NCBI GenBank assembly: GCA_965229335.1
Contig: OZ245874.1
Span: forward strand, 3,720,001 to 3,784,000
Direction of reading: 5' to 3'
Source: JAFKFH01 sp017307375
GTDB lineage: Bacteria; Pseudomonadota; Alphaproteobacteria; Ferrovibrionales; Ferrovibrionaceae
Length of the DNA: 64,000 nucleotides
Each line of letters starts with the position of its first letter. Position 1 is the first letter of the stretch. The translations under genes and the position numbers were made by a program. Below the pieces are notes generated by a model, which was not told where the DNA came from, did no database searches, and saw nothing but the letters and a program-made list of their open reading frames with translations. Positions 1-8,693 of this stretch are shown here, in pieces.

Positions 1-462
1 GTCCCGCCGATCATGCTGAAGACCGACAAGAACCCGGGCGGCCTGCCGATCGAGGTGTTCGACGGGTTCCGCGCCGCGCTGGTCGCCAATCGCGCCCAGT
101 TCTTCCGCGACATTCCGGCCGGGCCGTTCTACGGCTTCAACCGCCCGGGCGCCAAGGTCAGCCAGGGCCTGATCGACAATTGGTGGCGCCAGGGCATGAC
201 GGGCGGCGCCAAGGCCCATTACGACTGCATCAAGGCGTTCTCGGAAACCGACTTCACCGAGGATCTGAAGAAGATCGACGTGCCGACGCTGGTGATGCAC
301 GGCGAGGATGACCAGATCGTCCCGATCGCCGACAGCGCCCTGCTCTCGGTCAAGCTGCTGAAGAAGGGCACGCTGAAGACCTATCCGGGCCTGCCGCACG
401 GCATGGCCTCGACCCACCCCGAGGAGATCAACAAGGACCTCCTCGCCTTCATCAAGTCGTGA
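1..462 (+). CDS. Alpha/beta hydrolase, C-terminal part (5' end outside window)
   Basis: The reading frame is open from base 1, so only the last 153 residues are visible. The fragment ends like a haloperoxidase/arylesterase-type alpha/beta hydrolase: the acid motif HGEDDQIVPI supplies the likely catalytic Asp, and LPHGMASTHPE supplies the catalytic His. The nucleophile Ser elbow would lie upstream of the window. Full-length relatives are about 270 residues, so a little under half is missing because of the window edge, not because of a mutation. Family members hydrolyse esters or lactones or show perhydrolase activity; the substrate here is unknown. The gene is followed by a strong bidirectional hairpin and converges on the LysR gene. 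Confidence 0.85.
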   Translation, partial: VPPIMLKTDKNPGGLPIEVFDGFRAALVANRAQFFRDIPAGPFYGFNRPGAKVSQGLIDNWWRQGMTGGAKAHYDCIKAFSETDFTEDLKKIDVPTLVMHGEDDQIVPIADSALLSVKLLKKGTLKTYPGLPHGMASTHPEEINKDLLAFIKS

Positions 463-468
463 TGCCTG

Positions 469-496
469 CGGGGCGCACCGATTGCGGTGCGCCCCG
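469..496. terminator. Bidirectional hairpin terminator
   Basis: A perfect 12-bp inverted repeat with a 4-base loop (ATTG), stem 469-480 paired with 485-496, lies between two convergent stop codons (462 plus, 518 minus). It is followed by only a short TT. Position and stem strength fit a shared terminator for the hydrolase and the LysR gene. Confidence 0.75.
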
Positions 497-517
497 TTCC
501 ATCCGCCTGGCGTCGGA

Positions 518-1453
518 TCACGTCGCCTGGGTGGTCCGCGCGAACAGCTGGTGGATCAGCGCGCGCATCCAGCGCTGTGCCGGATCGTTCGTCGTCGAGG
601 CATGCCAGACCAGGCGGACCTCGTAGAACGGCGCCTGGGGCAATTCCCATAGCCGGAAATCGAACTGCCGGCGCAGGTTGCGGGCATACATGTCCGGAAC
701 GATGGCGACGAGATCGCTGGTCAGGGCAAGTTCGGGCAGCGCGCCGAAATGGCGGGCGCGCAGCACGATGCGATGGTCCAATTTCTGCCGCACGAGCATC
801 TGTTCGACGCTCGAATGAAACGTCGCCGTCGGCGACGCCACCACCAGCGAGGCTTCGGCCAGTTGCGCCGCCGTCAGCCGTCGCCCGGCCCGGCCCGATG
901 CGGGCAGCCAGTGCGGCGAGGTGATCGCCACGTAGTGCTCGCGGAACAGAACCTGCGTGCGGATGTCGCGCTGGCGCGGCTGCAGGATGCCGACCGCGCA
1001 ATCGATCTCGCGGGCATCCAGCCCGGCCGCGACGTCGGCAGCCGCCACCGAAATATTGGATAGGCGCGCATGCGGCGCCTGGGCACGAAGGGCGGCGGCC
1101 AGCGGCGGCAGGAACATCATCTCGCCGAGATCGGACAGCGACAGCCGCCAGTGCATTTCGCTGCGCTGGGGATCGTCGAAATCCTCGTGGCCGGTCATTG
1201 TGCTTTCGAGAACCTGCAACTGGCCGGTCACGGCCGGCGCGACCCTTTCGCACAGGCGCGTGGGCAGCAGCCCGCCGGGCGTGCGCAGAAACAGCTCGTC
1301 GTCGAAGAACTGTCGCAGCCGGGCCAGCGCGTTGCTCGTCGCCGGCTGCGACAGCGACAGGGCCTTGCCTGCCTCGGTGACCGACCGGTGGCGGTAGAGC
1401 GCGGCCAGCACCCGCAACAGATTGAGGTCCAGTTGGCGGAAGTTCATCGACAT
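518..1453 (-). CDS. LysR-family transcriptional regulator
   Basis: 311-residue LysR-type regulator. The N-terminal winged helix-turn-helix is clear (LDLNLLRVLAALYRHRSVTEAG, then SQPATSNALARLRQFF, about residues 8-65). A type 2 periplasmic-binding-like effector domain fills the rest. The N terminus has two candidate Met starts (residues 1 and 3), which matter little. The gene is divergent from iorA-iorB and the TRAP operon across 153 bp, the classical arrangement for a LysR regulator that controls its neighbour and itself. The effector is therefore plausibly the imported acid or an aryl keto acid; this is inference from position only. Confidence 0.9.
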   Translation of the reverse strand: MSMNFRQLDLNLLRVLAALYRHRSVTEAGKALSLSQPATSNALARLRQFFDDELFLRTPGGLLPTRLCERVAPAVTGQLQVLESTMTGHEDFDDPQRSEMHWRLSLSDLGEMMFLPPLAAALRAQAPHARLSNISVAAADVAAGLDAREIDCAVGILQPRQRDIRTQVLFREHYVAITSPHWLPASGRAGRRLTAAQLAEASLVVASPTATFHSSVEQMLVRQKLDHRIVLRARHFGALPELALTSDLVAIVPDMYARNLRRQFDFRLWELPQAPFYEVRLVWHASTTNDPAQRWMRALIHQLFARTTQAT

Positions 1454-1606
1454 TCATCAAACCGATATTGGGCATAATAAAAATCCATTGGGCAGATGTT
1501 ATGACGCCCCATAGTCTTGTGCCAACGACAATCAAGACCTTTGGGGACCGGAGGGGGAGCGCGGTCCGCCACAATCTGCCAGACCCTTTTTCCAAGGAAT
1601 CCAGCG
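1454..1606. promoter_or_regulatory. Divergent LysR/iorA intergenic region with a 20-bp-spaced direct repeat
   Basis: This 153-bp gap is clearly more AT-rich than the flanking genes. The octamer ATTGGGCA occurs twice in the same orientation, at 1467-1474 and 1487-1494. The 20-bp period places both copies on nearly the same DNA face, as expected for a dimeric or tetrameric regulator. No consensus -35/-10 pair is convincing. An AAGGA Shine-Dalgarno at 1593-1597 precedes the GTG start of iorA. Confidence 0.5.
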
Positions 1607-3751
1607 GTGGCCGAAAGATCGTTTGCGGAAGAGGTCAAGAAACTGCGCCTGGGCGAAGGCGAGGAGTTTCGCGGCGAGGGTATCCTCGCCGTCACCAAGG
1701 CGCTGCTGCAATCCGGCGTGTCCTATGTCGCAGGCTACCAGGGCGCGCCGATCTCGCATCTGATGGACGTGCTGACCGACGCCAACGACATCCTGGCGGA
1801 GCTGGGCGTCCATTTCGAGCATTCGGCGTCCGAGGCGACGGCGGCGGCGACGCTTGCCGCGTCGGTCAACTACCCGCTGCGCGGTGCCGTGACCTTCAAG
1901 TCGACGGTCGGCACCAACGTCGCCTCCGACGCGCTGGCCAATCTTGCCTCAGGCGGCGTCACCGGTGGGGCGCTGCTGATCGTCGGCGAAGACTATGGCG
2001 AAGGCTCCTCGATCATGCAGGAGCGCTCGCACGCCTTCGCGATGAAATCCCAGGTCTGGCTGCTGGATCCCCGACCCAACCTGCCGTCGATCGTGCGAGC
2101 GGTCGAGCTGGGGTTCGAGCTGTCCGAGGCGTCGAACACCCCGGTCATGCTGGAACTGCGCATCCGCGCCTGCCATGTCCATGGCCGGTTCACCACCAAG
2201 GCGAACAAGCGGCCCGACTTCACGCTGAAGGATGCGATCGAGCGACCGGTGCGCGACGTCAACCGCATCGTACTGCCGCCGGCAAGCTATCTGCATGAGC
2301 AGGAGAAGATCGCCCGCCGCTGGCCCGCCGCGGTGCAGTTCATTCGCGAGCGTGGCCTGAACGAGATCTTTGCCGGCGATGCACGCGATTTCGGCATCGT
2401 GCTGCAGGGCGGAATGTATAACGGCGTGCTGCGGTCGCTCGAGCTCTTGGGCCTGGCCGATGCCTTCGGCAATACGCAGATCCCGCTCTATGTGCTGAAC
2501 GTCACCTATCCGCTGGTCGACGACGAGGTGATCGCCTTCTGCGCCGACAAGCGGGCCATCCTGCTGGTCGAGGAGGGCCAGCCCGATTTCATCGAGCAGG
2601 CGATCCACACGATCCTGCGCAAGGCCGACCTGCAGACCAGGGTGCACGGCAAGGACCTGTTGGTCATGGCCGGCGAATATACCGGCGCCGTCCTGCTCAA
2701 GGGCGTCACCGCCTTCGTCGAGCGCTACGCCCCCCAGCTGGTGGCGAGCCACAACCAGCCGGTGGCGACGCCGTCGACGGCCGTGGCGGTTGCCGCGGCC
2801 GAGGTCCGTCCCCGGCCGCCCTCGTTCTGCACCGGCTGTCCCGAACGGCCGATCTTCACCGCGATGAAACTGGTGGAGCGCGAGCTGGGCCCCCATCACG
2901 TCAGCTGCGACATCGGCTGCCACCTGTTCTCGATCCTGCCGCCGTTCAATATCGGCGCGACGACGATGGGCTATGGCCTGGGCTGGGCCGGGGCTTCCGC
3001 CTTCAACACGGCCGAGACGCAGAAACGCACCATCGCCATCATGGGCGACGGCGGCTTCTGGCATAACGGGCTGACCTCGGGTGTCGGCAATGCGGTCTTC
3101 AACCGCAGCGACAACGTGCTGGTGGTGATCGACAACGGCTATTCCGCGGCGACCGGCGGCCAGGACGTGCTGTCGTCGCGGGCGCAGAATCCGATCCGCT
3201 CGACCTTCAATTCGATCGAGCAGGCGGTGCGGGGCGTCGGCGTCAAGTGGGTGCGCAAAGTCACCAATACCTATGACCTGGCCAGGATGCGCGATACGCT
3301 GCGCGAGGCGCTGACCACGCCCGAGAAGGGGCCGAAGGTCATCGTCGCCCAGTCGGAATGCCAGCTCAACCGCCAGCGCCGCATCAAGCCGCAGATCCGC
3401 AAGGCGATCGGCGACGGACAGCGCGTCGTCCGCGAACGCTTCGGCATCGATCCGGATACCTGCACCGGCGATCATTCCTGCATCCGCCTGTCCGGTTGTC
3501 CGTCGCTGACCATCAAGCCCAATCCCGATCCGCTCCGCCGCGACCCCATCGCCTCGGTTGTCGATTCCTGCGTCGGCTGCGGGCTGTGCGGCGAGGTTGC
3601 GCATGCCGCCGTCCTCTGCCCCTCGTTCTATCGGGCCGAGATCGTCAACAATCCGACGCGCTGGGATCGGTTCAAGGCACGGGTCGGGGCGGCGTTGATC
3701 GGCTGGCTGCAGGATCGCATCGAGCGGCGCCTTGCGGGGATCGCGGCATGA
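1607..3751 (+). CDS. iorA: Indolepyruvate ferredoxin oxidoreductase, alpha subunit
   Basis: 714-residue thiamine-diphosphate enzyme that oxidatively decarboxylates aryl pyruvates such as indolepyruvate to aryl-acetyl-CoA while reducing ferredoxin. The pyrimidine-binding domain is N-terminal (GYQGAPISHLMDVL). The diphosphate motif MGDGGFWHNG places GDG at residues 480-482, and the family motif FCTGCPERP precedes it. The C terminus carries two cysteine sets for [4Fe-4S] clusters: CTGDHSCIRLSGCP, then C655, C658, C661 and C671. I chose GTG 1607 because AAGGA lies 9 bases upstream and homology begins just after it; the frame is open further 5' but without a ribosome site. It overlaps iorB by 4 bases. 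Confidence 0.93.
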   Translation: MAERSFAEEVKKLRLGEGEEFRGEGILAVTKALLQSGVSYVAGYQGAPISHLMDVLTDANDILAELGVHFEHSASEATAAATLAASVNYPLRGAVTFKSTVGTNVASDALANLASGGVTGGALLIVGEDYGEGSSIMQERSHAFAMKSQVWLLDPRPNLPSIVRAVELGFELSEASNTPVMLELRIRACHVHGRFTTKANKRPDFTLKDAIERPVRDVNRIVLPPASYLHEQEKIARRWPAAVQFIRERGLNEIFAGDARDFGIVLQGGMYNGVLRSLELLGLADAFGNTQIPLYVLNVTYPLVDDEVIAFCADKRAILLVEEGQPDFIEQAIHTILRKADLQTRVHGKDLLVMAGEYTGAVLLKGVTAFVERYAPQLVASHNQPVATPSTAVAVAAAEVRPRPPSFCTGCPERPIFTAMKLVERELGPHHVSCDIGCHLFSILPPFNIGATTMGYGLGWAGASAFNTAETQKRTIAIMGDGGFWHNGLTSGVGNAVFNRSDNVLVVIDNGYSAATGGQDVLSSRAQNPIRSTFNSIEQAVRGVGVKWVRKVTNTYDLARMRDTLREALTTPEKGPKVIVAQSECQLNRQRRIKPQIRKAIGDGQRVVRERFGIDPDTCTGDHSCIRLSGCPSLTIKPNPDPLRRDPIASVVDSCVGCGLCGEVAHAAVLCPSFYRAEIVNNPTRWDRFKARVGAALIGWLQDRIERRLAGIAA

Positions 3752-5211
3752 CGGCAAAGGCGATCACCATCGCGATCCTGGCGATGGGCGGCGAGGGCGG
3801 CGGCGTGCTGGCCGACTGGCTGGTCGACCTGGCCGAGCAGAACGGCCACTACGCCCAGACCACCTCGGTGCCCGGCGTGGCCCAGCGGACCGGCGCGACG
3901 ATCTACTATGTCGAGATGTTTCCCGAAGATGCCGTGCCGGCGGGCGCCCTGCCGATACTGTCGCTCAGCCCGGTACCGGGCGAGGTCGACCTCGTCGTCG
4001 CCTCGGAATTGATGGAGGCGGGCCGGGCCATCCAGCGCGGTTTCGTCACCGCCGAGCGCACCACGCTGGTCGCTTCGAGCCACCGGGTCTATGCGATGAC
4101 CGAGCGTATCGCCATGGGCGACGGGCGCGTCGATTCCACCAAGTTGCTGGAAGGGTGCCGGGCCGCCGCCAGGCACTTCGTCTCGGCCGACTTCGCCGGC
4201 CTGGCCGAGGATGCCGGGGCGCCGATCGGTCCGGCGCTCTATGGCGCGATGGCCGCGACCGGCCGCCTGCCGTTCACCCGGGCGCAGTTCGAGGAGACGA
4301 TCCGCCGCGGCGGGGTCGGGGTCAAGGCGAGCCTGGCCGCCTTCGCCGCCGGCTTCGACGCGACGGGCGCCAACCGCGCCCCGGATCAGCCTGCTGCCGG
4401 CGTGCCGGCCGTGGGACCCAGGCTGGACGACCTGGCCTTGCGCATCCGCCGCGATTTCCCGCCGCTGGTCCATGCGACCCTGACCGCCGGTATCCTGCGG
4501 CTGGCCGACTACCAGGACATCCGCTATGCCGACGAATACCTCGACCGGCTGGCGCCGCTGGCGGCTGCCGCGCCCGATATCCTCGACGAGACCGCCCGCC
4601 ATCTGGCGCTGTGGATGTCCTATGAGGATACGGTGCGGGTGGCCGATCTGAAGACCCGGCGCAGCCGCTTTGCCCGGGTCGGGCGCGAGGTACGGCTGAA
4701 AGGCGACCAGCAGCTCGGCATTGCCGAGTTCCTGCATCCGCGGGTCGAGGAAATCGCCGATACCCTGCCTGCCGGTTTCGGCCGCTGGCTGCTGGCTACC
4801 AGTTGGGCCAGAAGTCTCGTCGGACGCTTCACCCGCCAGGGTCGGGTGGTGCGCACCAGCACGGTGCCCGGCTTCCTGCTGCTTTACGTCGTCGCTTCGC
4901 TGCGGCTGATCCGCCGTCGCTCGCTGCGTTTCGCGGTCGAGCATGCGCGGATCACCGAATGGCTGGGCCTGATCGGCCGGCTGGCGTCCAGCCATCCGGC
5001 GCTGGCGCTCGAGGTTGCGCGGGCGCAGCGCCTGATCAAGGGGTATGGCGACACGCATGCCCGCGGCTGGCGGAATTATCAGCGCATCGTCGCGGCACTG
5101 CCGGCACTGGAGGCGGCGGCGGATGGGGCCGGCCGTCTGCAAGAACTCACGCAGGCGGCCCTTGCCGACGACCGGGGCGAGGCGCTGGGGAAGTCTTTGG
5201 CCACCAACTGA
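3748..5211 (+). CDS. iorB: Indolepyruvate ferredoxin oxidoreductase, beta subunit (long form)
   Basis: 487 residues. The N-terminal ~190 residues are the gamma-type 2-oxoacid:acceptor oxidoreductase domain, with the glycine-rich AMGGEGGGVLADWL and the typical VPGVAQRTGATIYY. The C-terminal ~290 residues match the extra domain (DUF6537 type) of proteobacterial long IorB proteins; its role is not established. The ATG overlaps the iorA stop (ATGA), so the two subunits are translationally coupled. The TRAP importer follows 22 bases later, suggesting the complex acts on imported aryl keto acids or related acids. Confidence 0.9.
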   Translation: MTAKAITIAILAMGGEGGGVLADWLVDLAEQNGHYAQTTSVPGVAQRTGATIYYVEMFPEDAVPAGALPILSLSPVPGEVDLVVASELMEAGRAIQRGFVTAERTTLVASSHRVYAMTERIAMGDGRVDSTKLLEGCRAAARHFVSADFAGLAEDAGAPIGPALYGAMAATGRLPFTRAQFEETIRRGGVGVKASLAAFAAGFDATGANRAPDQPAAGVPAVGPRLDDLALRIRRDFPPLVHATLTAGILRLADYQDIRYADEYLDRLAPLAAAAPDILDETARHLALWMSYEDTVRVADLKTRRSRFARVGREVRLKGDQQLGIAEFLHPRVEEIADTLPAGFGRWLLATSWARSLVGRFTRQGRVVRTSTVPGFLLLYVVASLRLIRRRSLRFAVEHARITEWLGLIGRLASSHPALALEVARAQRLIKGYGDTHARGWRNYQRIVAALPALEAAADGAGRLQELTQAALADDRGEALGKSLATN

Positions 5212-5233
5212 CGATCTGACCGGGGAGGGTTTT

Positions 5234-6202
5234 ATGAAAAAGTCTGTGTTTGCGACGGCGGCGGCCCTGCTGCTTGCGGCCGATGTTTCCGTGGCGGCGG
5301 CGCAGGAGACGACCGTGCGCCTGATTTCCGCGTTCGCCGAGAACGGCATCTATGTCCAGCGGCTGCAGCCGTGGATCGAGAAGTTCAACGCCGAGGGCAA
5401 GGGGGTGATGCAGATCAACTTCCTGGGCGGCCCGAAGAACATCCCGGCCTTCGAGGTCGGCAATGCGGTCAAGACCGGCGTGATCGACATGGCGCTCAAT
5501 ACCGGTGCCTTCTACACCAACGTGATGCCGGAGGCCGACTTCCTCAAGCTGACCCAGGTCTCGATCGCCGAGCAACGCAAGAACGGCGCGTTCGAGGCGA
5601 TCAACAAGGTCTGGAACGAGAAGGGGAACATGCAGTACATCGGCCGTCCGGTCGAGAACCAGCCGTTTCACATCTACATCAACAAGAAGATCGACAAGCC
5701 CGATCTGACCGGCCTCAAGATCCGGATCACCCCGGTCTATCGCTCGTTCTTCCAGGCGCTCGGCGCGAACGTCGTGACGATTTCGCCGGGTGAAGTCTAT
5801 ACCGCGCTGGAGCGCGGTGTCGTCGATGGCTATGGCTGGCCGATCGGCGGTATCTTCGACCTGAACTGGCAGGAGAAGACCAAGTATCGCATCGATCCCG
5901 GCTTCTACGATGCCGAAGTTTCGCTGATCATGAACCTGCCTGCCTACAAGAAGCTGACCGACGCGCAGCGCGACTACCTGAACAAGCAGGTGCTGGCGCT
6001 GGAGGCGCAGAACAATTTCTGGGCGCAGTACACGATCGAGGAAACCGAGCGTCAGAAGAAGGTCGGCATCGAGACCATCCGCTTCGACGACGCGACCGCG
6101 AAGGCGTTCTATGATCGGGCCTATGCGATCGGCTGGGAAACCGCCGAGAAGCAGAGCCCGGAGATCGCGGCCCGCTTCAAGCCGCTGTTTGCCAAGAAAT
6201 GA
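5234..6202 (+). CDS. dctP: TRAP transporter substrate-binding protein (DctP family)
   Basis: 322-residue periplasmic solute-binding protein. A Sec signal peptide covers about residues 1-24 (two Lys, an Ala/Leu-rich core, cleavage near AAAQE). The DctP fold is shown by LTGLKIRITPVYRSFFQALGA and EVYTALERGVVDGYG; the Arg in KIRI is the position that normally salt-bridges the ligand carboxylate, so an organic acid ligand is likely. A strong GGGGAGGG ribosome site (5222-5229) sits upstream, which is common for binding proteins made in excess. It is linked to iorAB on the left and overlaps dctQ on the right. Confidence 0.92.
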   Translation: MKKSVFATAAALLLAADVSVAAAQETTVRLISAFAENGIYVQRLQPWIEKFNAEGKGVMQINFLGGPKNIPAFEVGNAVKTGVIDMALNTGAFYTNVMPEADFLKLTQVSIAEQRKNGAFEAINKVWNEKGNMQYIGRPVENQPFHIYINKKIDKPDLTGLKIRITPVYRSFFQALGANVVTISPGEVYTALERGVVDGYGWPIGGIFDLNWQEKTKYRIDPGFYDAEVSLIMNLPAYKKLTDAQRDYLNKQVLALEAQNNFWAQYTIEETERQKKVGIETIRFDDATAKAFYDRAYAIGWETAEKQSPEIAARFKPLFAKK

Positions 6203-6729
6203 TCGCCGCGGTCTCGGCCGCCTGGGGGCGGCTTCTGGCGGGCCTGGCCATGCTGGGCTGCCTGATCCTGCTTGCCATGATGCTGGTCATCGTGGCCGAT
6301 GTCGCCCTGCGCAACCTGGCCATACCTGGCTTGCCGCAGGGCCTCGCCTGGTCGAACGAGATCTCGGAACTGATGCTCTACCTGATCACGATGTGCGTGG
6401 CGCCCTGGCTGTTGCGCCAGGGTCAGCACATCCGCGTCGACATCCTGCTGCAGGCGATTCCGAAGGGGGTCGCCTGGATGCTGGAATGGCTCGGCGATGC
6501 CATCGGTCTCGGCTGTTGCCTGGTCATCGCCTGGTACGGTGCCAGGGCCACCGTCGACAGCTATGTGTCCGAGGCTCTGAGCATCAAGACGCTGGTGACG
6601 CCGGAATGGTGGAGCCTCGCGCCGTTGCCGATCGGCTTCCTGCTGCTATCCGTGGAAATGCTGTTTCGCATGCATCGCCTGGCGCAGGCCGACCGGGGCC
6701 CGCGCCATGATGCCGTGAGTGCGTCGTGA
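6199..6729 (+). CDS. dctQ: TRAP transporter small permease (DctQ family)
   Basis: 176 residues with four predicted membrane helices, the usual DctQ layout. WSNEISELMLYLITMCVAPWLLRQGQHIRVD is the conserved family core around residues 53-85. It partners the large permease and the periplasmic DctP in a sodium-coupled organic acid importer. The start ATG overlaps the dctP stop (ATGA), and its own stop overlaps the next start. Confidence 0.9.
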   Translation: MIAAVSAAWGRLLAGLAMLGCLILLAMMLVIVADVALRNLAIPGLPQGLAWSNEISELMLYLITMCVAPWLLRQGQHIRVDILLQAIPKGVAWMLEWLGDAIGLGCCLVIAWYGARATVDSYVSEALSIKTLVTPEWWSLAPLPIGFLLLSVEMLFRMHRLAQADRGPRHDAVSAS

Positions 6730-8045
6730 TGAGCTGGCAGGTCGCGGCCTGGCTGATGCTGGGCGGGTCGACGGTGCTGCTGTTCATCGGCATGCCGGTG
6801 GCCCTGACCTTCATCGCCATCAATATCGTCGGCGCGCTGCTCTACATGGGCGGCGAGCCCGGGCTGGTGCAGCTCGCGCGCTCGTCGGTGTCGTCGGTCA
6901 CGGCCTTTTCGCTGACCCCGATCCCGTTGTTCGTGCTGATGGGCGAGGTCCTGTTCCATACCGGCCTGGCGCTCAAGGTGATCAACGGCATCGAGCGGCT
7001 GATCCGCCGGGTGCCCGGTCGGCTTGCCGTCGTCGCCGTCGTCGCCGGCACCGTCTTCTCGGCGATCTCGGGTTCGACCATCGCCACCACCGCGATGCTC
7101 GGCGCGCTGATGCTGCCGGTGATGCTGGCGCGCGGCTATCACCCGACCATCGCCACCGGACCGATCATGGCGATCGGTGCGGTCGACATGCTGATCCCGC
7201 CGTCTGCGCTGACCGTGCTGCTGGGCTCGCTGTCCGGCATCTCGATCTCCAAGCTGCTGATCGGCGGGGTCATGCCCGGCATCATCCTGTCGATCGCCTT
7301 CGTCGTGTGGATCATCTTGCGGGTCAAGATCAGCCCGCGGCTGGCGCCGGAGGATCCGGCCGATGACGGCCATCGCGGCTGGGCGCGCTGGCAGCCGTTC
7401 TTCGCCTATGTGCTGCCGACCCTGTCGATCTTCGGCGTCGTCGTCGGCGCGTTGGCCGGTGGCGTGGCGACGCCGACCGAGTGCGCCGCGCTCGGCGCCT
7501 TCGCCACGATGCTGCTGGCCCTGGCCTATCGGGCCCTGACGGTCGATGCGGTCCTGAAGGCGCTGAAGGGAACGGCCGGGATTTCCGGCATGATCCTGTT
7601 CATCATCCTCGGCGCCACCACGTTCGCCCAGATCCTGTCGTTCTCGGGTGCGTCGTCGGGCCTGGTGTCGGCGATCACCGGCCAGGGCTTGTCGACGGGC
7701 GCGATCGTCGCGCTGATGATGCTGGTGCTGATCTTCCTCGGCATCTTCGTCGATCAGATTTCGATGATGATGATCACCCTGCCGATCTTCATGCCGATCG
7801 TCACCGCGCTGGGCATCGACCTCGTCTGGTTCGGCGTCCTGTTCCTGATCTGCATGCAACTGGGGCTGCTGTTGCCGCCGCATGGCCTGCTGCTGATGAC
7901 CATGCGCGGGGTGGCACCGCCGTCGGTGACGATGAGTCACATCTTCATGGCGGTGACGCCCTATGTGGTGATGAGCCTGCTGCTGCTGGCGGCGGTGTTC
8001 TGGATCCCGGGGATCGCCACCTGGCTGCCGCAGCTGATCGGGTAG
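6726..8045 (+). CDS. dctM: TRAP transporter large permease (DctM family)
   Basis: 439-residue, highly hydrophobic polytopic membrane protein, about 12 helices, of normal DctM length. Family motifs include FTGMPVALTF-like IGMPVALTF near the N terminus, FSAISGSTIATTAMLGALMLPVM and GAVDMLIPPSALTVLLG in the middle, and LPPHGLLLMTMRG near the end. It forms the ion-coupled channel of the importer. Translation can start at GTG 6726 (4-base overlap with dctQ) or ATG 6729; the sequence does not decide. It is the last gene of the iorAB-TRAP operon and ends 4 bases from the convergent otnC. Confidence 0.92.
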   Translation: MMSWQVAAWLMLGGSTVLLFIGMPVALTFIAINIVGALLYMGGEPGLVQLARSSVSSVTAFSLTPIPLFVLMGEVLFHTGLALKVINGIERLIRRVPGRLAVVAVVAGTVFSAISGSTIATTAMLGALMLPVMLARGYHPTIATGPIMAIGAVDMLIPPSALTVLLGSLSGISISKLLIGGVMPGIILSIAFVVWIILRVKISPRLAPEDPADDGHRGWARWQPFFAYVLPTLSIFGVVVGALAGGVATPTECAALGAFATMLLALAYRALTVDAVLKALKGTAGISGMILFIILGATTFAQILSFSGASSGLVSAITGQGLSTGAIVALMMLVLIFLGIFVDQISMMMITLPIFMPIVTALGIDLVWFGVLFLICMQLGLLLPPHGLLLMTMRGVAPPSVTMSHIFMAVTPYVVMSLLLLAAVFWIPGIATWLPQLIG

Positions 8046-8049
8046 GGCG

Positions 8050-8688
8050 CTATTTCCGCATCGTGTCGTAGCTGAGCGCCCGGTACCGCTCGTGCACCTC
8101 GGCCATCTCCGCTTCGGTGAGGAGGGCCGGGGTGCCGATATTGAGGGCTAGCAGGTATTGGCGCGAGAGCACCTCGAGCCGCTCGGCCAGCCCGACGGCT
8201 GCCTCCAGGCTGGCGCCGTGGCAGATCATGCCGTGATTGGCAAGGAAGCAGGCCTTGCGCCCTTCAAGGGCCGCGACCGCGGCGTGGGCCAATGCGGTGG
8301 TGCCGAAGGTGCCATAGCCGGCGCAGCGAACGTTGTGGCCGCCGAACGCCGCGATCATGTAGTGGAACGGCGGCAGCGAACGGCGCAGCGCCGACAGCGC
8401 GACGCAGGCGTCCGAATGGGTGTGCACCACGGCCTGCGCCGCCGGAAAGGCGCGGTAGATCTCGGCATGCATTTCCCATTCGCTGGATGGCCGGCCGGCA
8501 CCGACGACCGTGCCGTCGAGCGCCGCGCTGACGATCCTGTCCGCCGTCAGGCTGTCGGCCCGCGCCCCGGTCGGGGTGATCAGCATGCCGTCGCCATGGC
8601 GGCAGGAGACATTGCCGGCGGCCCCGAAATTGAGGCCTCGTTCGCCCAGCGCGATATAGGCGGTTGCGACGGCAGCGGCATCGGTCAT
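8050..8688 (-). CDS. otnC: Class II aldolase family protein, probable 3-oxo-tetronate 4-phosphate decarboxylase
   Basis: 212-residue zinc-dependent class II aldolase/adducin fold. Metal-ligand histidines are H89 and H91 (VVHTHSD) and H152 (ANHGMICHG); the catalytic acid is probably E70 in RPSSEWEMH. The start is ATG 8688, 5 bases after the kinase stop. Pairing with the DUF1537-type kinase next door is the signature of OtnC, which decarboxylates 3-oxo-tetronate 4-phosphate to dihydroxyacetone phosphate. Fuculose- or ribulose-phosphate aldolase is the alternative reading of the fold; the kinase partner argues against it. Confidence 0.78.
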   Translation of the reverse strand: MTDAAAVATAYIALGERGLNFGAAGNVSCRHGDGMLITPTGARADSLTADRIVSAALDGTVVGAGRPSSEWEMHAEIYRAFPAAQAVVHTHSDACVALSALRRSLPPFHYMIAAFGGHNVRCAGYGTFGTTALAHAAVAALEGRKACFLANHGMICHGASLEAAVGLAERLEVLSRQYLLALNIGTPALLTEAEMAEVHERYRALSYDTMRK

Positions 8689-8693
8689 GGCGG

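Noticed and set aside
381..1595. 404-codon minus-strand frame over the LysR gene
   Set aside because: The overlapping frame 518-1453 encodes a full LysR protein; the longer one is Arg/Ala-rich noise.
1949..3757. 602-codon minus-strand open frame
   Set aside because: Antisense to iorA, which has complete thiamine and Fe-S motifs; the antisense product has no recognisable domain.
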